Assembly (NCBI GenBank): GCA_024277485.1
Contig: JAJRVA010000077.1
Span: forward strand, 1 to 13,917
Length of the DNA: 13,917 nt
Direction: 5' to 3'
DNA from: Deltaproteobacteria bacterium
GTDB lineage: Bacteria > Desulfobacterota > Desulfobulbia > Desulfobulbales > Desulfobulbaceae
Part shown: positions 1 to 5,690 of the stretch, one piece after another
How positions within the stretch are numbered: the stretch's first letter is position 1
Layout of the letters: each line of letters opens with the position of its first letter
Made by a program: the position numbers and the translations under genes
The notes under the pieces: generated by a model
Databases searched by the model: none
What the model saw: only the letters and a program-made list of their open reading frames with translations
What the model was told of the DNA's origin: nothing

Positions 1-1
1 A

Positions 2-664
2 AACTACGTTCAGATCGAAGTCAGTGATACGGGCTGCGGCATGGACGAGGCAACTCTTGCCAATATTTTTGATCCTTTTTTCACTACAAAAGAGCAGGGA
101 TGCGGCACCGGCCTGGGACTTGCCGTCGTGTATGACATTGTTACCGGGATGAAAGGAGGAATATCTGTTACGAGTCAACCCGGCATCGGGACGACATTTT
201 ACATCTACCTCCCCATTGCAAAGGAAAAGAACACCGCAACAGTCAAACCCCCTGTCCAGGAAAGCATCGTTGCGGGAGATGAACAGATCATGGTGGTTGA
301 CGATGAGGAGGCCATCAGGGACCTGCTGCGGGCCATTTTTGCAGGGGCGGGATACAGGGTCTTTGTCTACACTGACGGGAAAGAGGCATGGGAGGCCTTC
401 CGGCAGGAGCCCGACAACTGGAACCTGATCGTTACCGACCAGACCATGCCCTTCATGACCGGGGAAGAACTGGCTGTCAGGGCGATGGAGCTGCGGCCGG
501 AAATACCGGTCATTCTCTGCACGGGATACAGCGAAAGTATCAGTGAAGAAAAAGCCCTTGGTCTCGGCATAAAAGACTACCTGCACAAACCGATATCGCT
601 GAACAGGCTTCTGACCTCTGTCCGCAGGGCCATGGAAGGCAAAAGAGAACATGCGGACTGTTAA
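2..664 (+). CDS. Hybrid sensor histidine kinase, C-terminal part (ATPase end plus receiver)
   Basis: This gene is cut by the left window edge and is open from base 2. The visible part begins in the GHKL ATPase domain: a G1-type box (DTGCGM), an F box (FDPFFTTK) and a G2 box (GTGLGLAVVYDIV). After a short linker comes a receiver domain with the acidic pair in MVVDDEE, a phospho-acceptor Asp in IVTDQTMP (codon at 437-439), the Thr of CTGYSE and the conserved Lys of YLHKPIS. The dimerisation and sensor regions lie outside the window. The order is that of a hybrid kinase whose own receiver is either the output or a phosphate sink; no DNA-binding domain follows. It ends 45 bases before the likely start of the ABC gene, with no terminator seen between them, so it may be co-transcribed with that operon. 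The family assignment is firm; the signal sensed is unknown. Confidence 0.93.
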   Translation, partial: NYVQIEVSDTGCGMDEATLANIFDPFFTTKEQGCGTGLGLAVVYDIVTGMKGGISVTSQPGIGTTFYIYLPIAKEKNTATVKPPVQESIVAGDEQIMVVDDEEAIRDLLRAIFAGAGYRVFVYTDGKEAWEAFRQEPDNWNLIVTDQTMPFMTGEELAVRAMELRPEIPVILCTGYSESISEEKALGLGIKDYLHKPISLNRLLTSVRRAMEGKREHADC

Positions 665-699
665 CCCACTTTGCACAGGTTCAGCATTTCCGAGCACCC

Positions 700-704
700 G
701 GAGG
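700..704 (+). promoter_or_regulatory. Ribosome binding site deciding the ABC gene start
   Basis: GGAGG lies 5 bases before a GTG at 710 that is in frame with the ABC transporter. A longer reading frame from a TTG at 671 exists but has no comparable site. An ATG at 706 is out of frame. This favours the GTG start. Confidence 0.7.
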
Positions 705-709
705 TATGC

Positions 710-3259
710 GTGCGTATAACCCAGCGGCCTTTATTTTACTGGATTCTCAGGCGGCATCGCCCCCTGCAGTTTCTGTTGCTGCTCATTATCCTGGCAAGCC
801 TTTTTTTCAAGGTTTTCCCCCTGGAGATGCAGAAAAGGATCATCAACGAGGCCATCCACCTCAAGGATGAGCAGCTCCTCTTTCTGTACTGCGGTCTCTA
901 TATCGGCGCGGTAACGCTGGCCGGCATCTTCAAATATATCATCAACACCCTGCAGACCATTATCGGCCAGAAGATCCTGGTGACGATGCGCAACGAACTC
1001 TACCACCACATCCTGCAGCTTCCTCTTCAGTTTTACCGGAAGATGCAGCCCGGCACCGTCATCTCGGCCATGACCGCCGAGCTCAATGCTATTGGTTTCT
1101 TTCTTGGCGGAGCGCTGGCCATCCCGGTAACCAGCATCCTCACCTTTCTTGTCTTCTTGGGTTTCATGTTCAGCTTAAGTCCGTTGCTGGCCCTGCTGAG
1201 CATAAGCATATACCCCTTTGAGCTCGTCGTTATTCCCATGCTGCAGCGCCGGTATAACCGACTTAACAAACAACGCATCAAAAACACCCGGGCCATGGGC
1301 AATATCGTCAACGAGGCCATTTCCGGTATCCACGAGGTCCACTCCAATGCAAGCTACAAGATAGAGGAAGAAAGGATGTCATCCTATGTTGACACCCTGT
1401 ATGGAATCCTGAAGAAACTTTTCATCGTCAAGTACGGTATCAAGTTCGCCAACAACATGTTCCAGTCCATCGGCCCCTTTATTCTTTTCCTGGTGGGCGG
1501 TTACCTGGCAATAAACGGCCAGTTCACCCTTGGCGCGCTGGTCGCGTTCCTCTCCGCCTATGAGAAAGTATACGATCCGTGGAAGGAGATGCTGCAGTAC
1601 TACCAGTCGTACCAGGACGCCTCTGTCCGCTACAGACAGATCATGCAGATATTTGATCTGGAGCCGGAACATCCCATTCTGCCGGAGGGGAGAGAACCGT
1701 ACTCGCTTACCGGAGAAATTGAGCTGAAGGATGCAGGGTTTTCCGTGGGGGCAGGGATCAAACTTTTAGATCGAATCACTGCGAAAATACAACCTCATGA
1801 ACAGATCGCCCTGGTTGGTTTTTCCGGATCGGGCAAGTCGACCCTGGCCCTGCTGATTGCGCAGCTCTACAATATCAGCAAAGGATCGATTCTGCTGGAC
1901 GGCAAAGATATCAACACCCTCTGCAAGACCGACATCAGCAGAAACATAACCATGATTGCCCAGCACCCGTTTATCTTTACCGGTACGGTCAGGGAAAACC
2001 TTCTCTATGCCGTCAAGGCATTGGTTGACGACGAGGAAGACCTGCCTGACCGGGATGCTCTTTTCCAGGTGATCAAAGATGTGGGGCTTGAGGAAGACAT
2101 CCTCCGGTTCGGCTTTAACATGATCCTGCCCAAAGAAAGGGTGATACTCCTCAAGGACAAATTCCTGCGCATGCGCCGTATTATCCAGGGAGAACTGGGC
2201 AGTCAGTTTGCAGAAGTTATTGAATTTTACAATCCCCATCATTTTCTCAACTACTGCTCCATCCGTGACAACATTATTTTCGGCGACAGCATGACCGGCG
2301 AGTACGACACCCGGAACCTTCCTGAAAACCAGGTTTTCCTGAACTTTCTCACCACGCAGGGTCTTGAGGAGGACCTCCTTGACCTGGGACTCAATATTTC
2401 TCAAAAAACAGTCAGCCTGCTCAAGGATTTCGGCGATGACGAATTCTTTTTTCAGGGCAGTCCCATGGAGCCGGATGAACTGGAAACGCATCAGAAACTG
2501 CTCAAAAATCTCGGCAGCAGAAAGCCGCAGGGCAGCAGTGAAAAATCCGCACTGCTCCTGCTTGCCCTACGCTATATTGCAGGAAAGCACACCATTTACG
2601 ATATGCCGGAAAAACTTGCCGACAGAATTGTCCGGGCCAGGCACCAGTTCCTGGAACACATCATGGGCATTGACATCGACTCCTGCTTTGATGCGGTAAT
2701 GGAGCGCATGGAAAGCGGTACATTGACGGCTCTTCCTGCTCTTGAGGAAGAAAAAAAATTCATTCCTTACTGCCCTTCCGAGTACCTGTATAAACACAGT
2801 CTGAGAGACAATATCCTTTTCGGCGGCACCATCAGGGAGGCGCACGATATTGAAGAACTGCATCATATTGCCATGGTTATATTCCAGAGGGAAGGGCTTC
2901 TGGACGAGGTACTGGATATCGGACTTGACTTCGAGGTGGGCTCCAAAGGCGACCGGCTCTCGGGCGGCCAGAAACAGAAACTGGCCATTGCCAGGTCCCT
3001 GCTGAAAGATTCGCCCATCATCATTATGGACGAAGCCACGGCAAGCCTTGATAACCGTTCCCAGGCGCTGATCCAGGAGCTGCTTGACACCAGGTACAGA
3101 GGCACCAAAACAATTATTGCGGTCATTCACCGTCTGGATATGACGCCATCTTATGACAGGATCCTCGTCCTGAAGGCAGGAAGCATCATCGAGCAGGGGA
3201 CGTATGATGAATTGATGGCCCTGAAAGGAGCATTTTATGAACTCGTCGAAAAAAACTGA
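710..3259 (+). CDS. ABC exporter-type permease/ATPase with split nucleotide-binding domain
   Basis: About 849 residues from the GTG at 710. Residues 20 to about 300 form an ABC exporter membrane domain with roughly six hydrophobic segments. The nucleotide-binding domain follows: Walker A GFSGSGKST at 370-378, Q-loop Gln 418, signature LSGGQ at 750-754, Walker B IIIMDE at 770-775 with catalytic Glu 775, D-loop SLDN at 779-782 and H-loop His 807. All catalytic parts are intact, so an active ATPase is likely. Walker A and the signature are 380 residues apart, against roughly 100 in ordinary exporters. The extra 270 or so residues contain two further Q-loop-like segments (separate entry). No C39 peptidase domain is present, so a peptide substrate would not be processed here. 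It would work as a dimer in the inner membrane; the substrate is unknown. The next gene starts inside its last codons. I recall similar split ABC proteins in other proteobacteria but know of no assigned function. Confidence 0.9.
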   Translation: MRITQRPLFYWILRRHRPLQFLLLLIILASLFFKVFPLEMQKRIINEAIHLKDEQLLFLYCGLYIGAVTLAGIFKYIINTLQTIIGQKILVTMRNELYHHILQLPLQFYRKMQPGTVISAMTAELNAIGFFLGGALAIPVTSILTFLVFLGFMFSLSPLLALLSISIYPFELVVIPMLQRRYNRLNKQRIKNTRAMGNIVNEAISGIHEVHSNASYKIEEERMSSYVDTLYGILKKLFIVKYGIKFANNMFQSIGPFILFLVGGYLAINGQFTLGALVAFLSAYEKVYDPWKEMLQYYQSYQDASVRYRQIMQIFDLEPEHPILPEGREPYSLTGEIELKDAGFSVGAGIKLLDRITAKIQPHEQIALVGFSGSGKSTLALLIAQLYNISKGSILLDGKDINTLCKTDISRNITMIAQHPFIFTGTVRENLLYAVKALVDDEEDLPDRDALFQVIKDVGLEEDILRFGFNMILPKERVILLKDKFLRMRRIIQGELGSQFAEVIEFYNPHHFLNYCSIRDNIIFGDSMTGEYDTRNLPENQVFLNFLTTQGLEEDLLDLGLNISQKTVSLLKDFGDDEFFFQGSPMEPDELETHQKLLKNLGSRKPQGSSEKSALLLLALRYIAGKHTIYDMPEKLADRIVRARHQFLEHIMGIDIDSCFDAVMERMESGTLTALPALEEEKKFIPYCPSEYLYKHSLRDNILFGGTIREAHDIEELHHIAMVIFQREGLLDEVLDIGLDFEVGSKGDRLSGGQKQKLAIARSLLKDSPIIIMDEATASLDNRSQALIQELLDTRYRGTKTIIAVIHRLDMTPSYDRILVLKAGSIIEQGTYDELMALKGAFYELVEKN
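1949..2926 (+). repeat. Three diverged Q-loop/helical segments inside the ABC ATPase domain
   Basis: Three protein segments in the ABC gene share one pattern. Residues are numbered from the GTG start. Copy 1 (414-469, bases 1949-2116) has QHPFIF, TVRENLLY, then GLEEDILRFGF. Copy 2 (503-562, bases 2216-2395) has YNPHHF, SIRDNIIFG, then GLEEDLLDLGL. Copy 3 (684-739, bases 2759-2926) has YCPSEYL, SLRDNILFG, then GLLDEVLDIGLDFEVG, and leads directly into the LSGGQ signature. Only copy 1 has the Q-loop Gln; Asn and Cys stand near that place in the others. The copies are too diverged to be a recent DNA duplication. The segments between them are charged and probably helical. Confidence 0.75.
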
Positions 3260-3794
3260 CCTTACTGCGCAATCCGACCAGAGCACCATCGAGGAAAACC
3301 TGGCATTTCTGAGAAAACTGCCCTTTTTTGCTCATACTCCGCTTGAAACAATACGGCTGTATGCCTATCTTTCCAAAAGAGAGTGCTATTTCCGAAACGA
3401 GCCTATTGTCTCCCAGGGGGAACCCAGTGACCGCATGTTTCTGATCATGTCCGGCAAGGTCGCCATCTGTGAAGAGCACCATGGGCGGAGATTTCTTTTG
3501 CAGACACTTTCTGCGAAAGGGCTTAATTATTTTGGTGAACTGGCCCTGCTGGCCCAGTTTGACTGGTTCTTTTCAGCAAAGGCGGTAACCGACGTCACAA
3601 TGCTTACCATAACACGAGAAGCATTTCACAAGGTTATGGAAAAATATCCTGACCGGTTACCCCTTGCTGTTTCGCATATTGTTCAACTGCGCATTAAGCG
3701 CTTTGTTGACCAGACACACTCTCTTCTGCATAACATCAGGGAAGATGCATGGCAGGATTGTGATCCTGAGCAGCAGGATGAAACGGAGGAATAA
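3237..3794 (+). CDS. Stand-alone cyclic-nucleotide-binding-fold (Crp-like) protein without DNA-binding domain
   Basis: 185 residues. The ATG at 3237 has an AAAGGAG site 6 bases upstream and lies inside the last codons of the ABC gene, giving a 23-base overlap and probable translational coupling. Residues 22-135 match a cNMP-binding beta-barrel: an opening helix (FLRKLPFFAHTP), the EPIVSQGEPSDRMFLIMSGKV strands and a phosphate-binding cassette at 99-116, FGELALLAQFDWFFSAKA. The Arg that normally holds the cyclic phosphate is absent; aromatic residues (Trp 110, Phe 111) occupy that region, so classical cAMP or cGMP binding is doubtful. No helix-turn-helix follows. The C-terminus is a helix and an acidic tail ending DETEE. 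It is therefore probably not a transcription factor but a partner or regulator of the ABC protein, by context. It could bind another ligand or serve only as a docking module. Confidence 0.85.
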   Translation: MNSSKKTDLTAQSDQSTIEENLAFLRKLPFFAHTPLETIRLYAYLSKRECYFRNEPIVSQGEPSDRMFLIMSGKVAICEEHHGRRFLLQTLSAKGLNYFGELALLAQFDWFFSAKAVTDVTMLTITREAFHKVMEKYPDRLPLAVSHIVQLRIKRFVDQTHSLLHNIREDAWQDCDPEQQDETEE

Positions 3795-3797
3795 ACA

Positions 3798-4382
3798 ATG
3801 CTCGTGAACCGGACTGTCCATATAGTCTGCACCATTCTCATGCTCACGGCGACACCGGCTCTTTGCGGAGAAAACACGCCCCATGAAATCAATGGTTTTT
3901 CCCTGGGATCATCCATTGAAGAGTATGATTTCATCACCTACCGCAACTTTCTCAAAGATGTCATCATTGGAGAAGTAGGAGGATTCCGTAAGGGGGTTAT
4001 CTCGTATGGTGTCTGTGACCAACCCGGTAAAATCGTCCGGATCAAGATGAAATACAAGGATTCGAGCCGCGAATTTTACAGGGAGCTGCTCAAACGCTTC
4101 AAGAAAAAATTCGGCAAACCGGATGAATTTACCGGCGACACCTTTGGTATCGTCCTGGAATGGAAATGGCGGTTCACCGACAAGGACAATAATTACATCA
4201 CCCTTACCCTGCAGCATAACCTGAAGAACCCGGACCAGAATGTCGGCAACATGGTCAAGCTCACCATGCCTGAACGGATCAAGGCCGAGCGGCTGTGCTT
4301 CAAAAAAATGTGCGGCAGCAAGAAAATGGACTGCCCGCTCAGCATGCGGAATGACGACTGGGAAAACCTGATCCCCCGCTGA
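3798..4382 (+). CDS. Small exported protein of unknown function with C-terminal cysteines
   Basis: 194 residues. I do not recognise the family. The ATG at 3798 follows a GGAGG site by about 8 bases and starts 3 bases after the stop of the cNMP-fold gene. Residues 1-24 look like a signal peptide: a basic start, a hydrophobic run VHIVCTILMLTATPAL, then Cys-Gly-Glu. The sequence before Cys 23 (P-A-L) is a poor lipobox, so a soluble periplasmic protein is more likely than a lipoprotein. The mature part has a 'NGFSLGSSIEEY' segment of the kind seen at the start of small periplasmic domains, a basic helix KRFKKKFGKPDEF, then strands. Four Cys remain after the signal (73, 167, 172, 179), three clustered as CX4CX6C near the end, suggesting disulfides. 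Context suggests an extracytoplasmic partner of the ABC exporter. Confidence 0.75.
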   Translation: MLVNRTVHIVCTILMLTATPALCGENTPHEINGFSLGSSIEEYDFITYRNFLKDVIIGEVGGFRKGVISYGVCDQPGKIVRIKMKYKDSSREFYRELLKRFKKKFGKPDEFTGDTFGIVLEWKWRFTDKDNNYITLTLQHNLKNPDQNVGNMVKLTMPERIKAERLCFKKMCGSKKMDCPLSMRNDDWENLIPR

Positions 4383-4384
4383 AC

Positions 4385-5263
4385 ATGTCCGGTTCTCCCA
4401 AGCACTGGCAGGAAATCGGCTGGGACGGGATTATCCTGCGGATTCCTTCTGCCTGGCAGGCCACCGGGATTCGGGATTCCTATCTTTTTTTTGAACAGGA
4501 CGGCCAGCCCGCCTTTGAAATAAAATGGGAACAGATCCACGGCCGCTTTTCTCCGCAACGTATTCTGGACAGGCTCCGGGACTCCTTGCAGGTGTCAGGT
4601 ACCGCTGTCACTTCCTGGGCGGTGCCGTCTGCATTGCTTAACGCTTCGCGGAACTACGCCCTGACCGGATTTGAGTGTTCCCATGATCAGCTTGCCAGCC
4701 GGGGTTTTCTGTTGTTCTGTCCTTCCTGTGAGGGGGCCACCATGTTCCGATTTTACGGGAGTCATTCCCGGGACATGCACGTTCTGCAAACGGTTCTGCA
4801 ATCCTTTTCAGACCATAACGAAGGGCAGTCCCGGACCTGGGCCATGTATGACATACGAGCGCTCCTCCCGGCCCGGGCTGAGCTGCAGTCCCATGAGTTC
4901 ATGGCGGGCCGCTATACCCTGACCTTTGCATATAATGGATCAACCATTACCCTGTACAGGTTCAAACCGGCTGCCGTACTCCTGAACAGCCGGGACCTTG
5001 AAGAATTCGGTTCTTCCCTGGCAGGGGATGCAGAATGTGTTGACAGAAGAGATACTTCTGCGGCAACATGGCTGTATCAGGCATCCGGCCTGGAGCGTCT
5101 GTCGGTGATACTTGGTCGGAAACCCGCCTGGATCTGGTTGAAATTATGGCATATGCCTGAAAAAAATGTCATCCTGGGTGTAAAAGGAAGCGGAAAACGG
5201 GACATGACCCGTGAACTTCTGGAATATATTGCCGCAAACTTCGTTGCAACAGATACATTTTGA
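4385..5263 (+). CDS. Protein of unknown function built from two similar halves
   Basis: 292 residues. I do not recognise the family. The ATG at 4385 lies 2 bases after the previous stop, with no clear ribosome binding site, so it probably relies on re-initiation by ribosomes leaving the upstream gene. No signal peptide or membrane segment is evident, so it is probably cytoplasmic. The two halves show the same pattern. Residues 13-70 (GIILRIPSAWQATG, then YLFFEQDGQPAFEIKW, then RILDRLRDSL) match residues 155-212 (DIRALLPARAELQS, then YTLTFAYNGSTITLYRF, then DLEEFGSSL). The ends also match: FRFYGSHSRDMHVLQTVLQSF against LGVKGSGKRDMTRELLEYI. The first half carries CPSC, which might bind metal or be redox active; the second half lacks it. 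Its place between an exported protein and a PqqD-like protein suggests a role in the same pathway. Confidence 0.75.
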   Translation: MSGSPKHWQEIGWDGIILRIPSAWQATGIRDSYLFFEQDGQPAFEIKWEQIHGRFSPQRILDRLRDSLQVSGTAVTSWAVPSALLNASRNYALTGFECSHDQLASRGFLLFCPSCEGATMFRFYGSHSRDMHVLQTVLQSFSDHNEGQSRTWAMYDIRALLPARAELQSHEFMAGRYTLTFAYNGSTITLYRFKPAAVLLNSRDLEEFGSSLAGDAECVDRRDTSAATWLYQASGLERLSVILGRKPAWIWLKLWHMPEKNVILGVKGSGKRDMTRELLEYIAANFVATDTF

Positions 5264-5280
5264 TTTCTCCTCTATAAGCA

Positions 5281-5676
5281 GTGCTGAAAAAAAGAAAAAC
5301 AACCCGGCTGCCTGGTACAGCCCCCTCCCGGAACCGTGCCCTTGACTGTATTCCTGTGAAAAATCCGCAGGTGCGGGAAGAGGCTGACCGGCAAGGGGAG
5401 ATACGTCTTCACTACCAGGTGCAGGTCCGGCCGTGGTTCCAGGGAGTTGTAAAAAAAATAACCAGGAGCGAAAGCAGTCTTATCAGCCGTACCCTGCAGC
5501 TTGACCCCCTGGGCGCCTCGGTCTGGCAGATGATCGACGGCAAACAGAGTGTACACAACATCATCGAGGTATTTCAGGCCATCCACCAGCTGAACCGCCG
5601 GGAAGCCGAAGTCTCTGTAACCACCTTTTTCAAGGAGCTTGGCAAACGGGGCCTGCTGGCCATGCGGGAAAAATAA
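5281..5676 (+). CDS. PqqD-like protein (RiPP-recognition-type fold)
   Basis: 131 residues from a GTG at 5281. That is the first possible start, because an in-frame TAA lies at 5275-5277. No strong ribosome binding site is visible, and later GTG codons (5356, 5371) are alternatives. After a basic, disordered-looking N-terminus, residues about 45-126 match the PqqD family: strands ending SLISRTLQLDPLGASVWQMIDG, then SVHNIIEVFQAIHQLNRREAE and VSVTTFFKELGKRGLL. In PQQ and many RiPP pathways this winged-helix fold binds the precursor leader peptide and presents it to a radical SAM or other enzyme. No such enzyme and no precursor peptide gene is seen in the window. It follows the previous gene by 17 bases and closes the plus-strand operon. 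The fold call is firm; involvement in peptide modification is inferred. Confidence 0.85.
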   Translation: MLKKRKTTRLPGTAPSRNRALDCIPVKNPQVREEADRQGEIRLHYQVQVRPWFQGVVKKITRSESSLISRTLQLDPLGASVWQMIDGKQSVHNIIEVFQAIHQLNRREAEVSVTTFFKELGKRGLLAMREK

Positions 5677-5678
5677 AA

Positions 5679-5690
5679 GTAACCGGTTAC
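5679..5690. repeat. 12-bp palindrome at the junction of convergent genes
   Basis: GTAACCGGTTAC is a perfect palindrome starting 3 bases after the pqqD-like stop codon and covering the batD stop (5687-5689). A second ACCGGT follows at once, giving TACCGGTA at 5688-5695. It has no loop and no strong T-run, so it is a poor intrinsic terminator. It could be a protein binding site or chance. Confidence 0.5.

Noticed and set aside
671..709. TTG-started N-terminal extension of the ABC protein
   Set aside because: The GGAGG site at 700-704 points to the GTG at 710, and the extra residues do not look like part of the membrane domain.
1766..2491. Minus-strand open frame opposite the ABC insertion
   Set aside because: It lies opposite a plus-strand region with repeated, conserved-looking ABC segments and shows no recognisable domain; the insertion reads through in frame, so it is not a separate gene.
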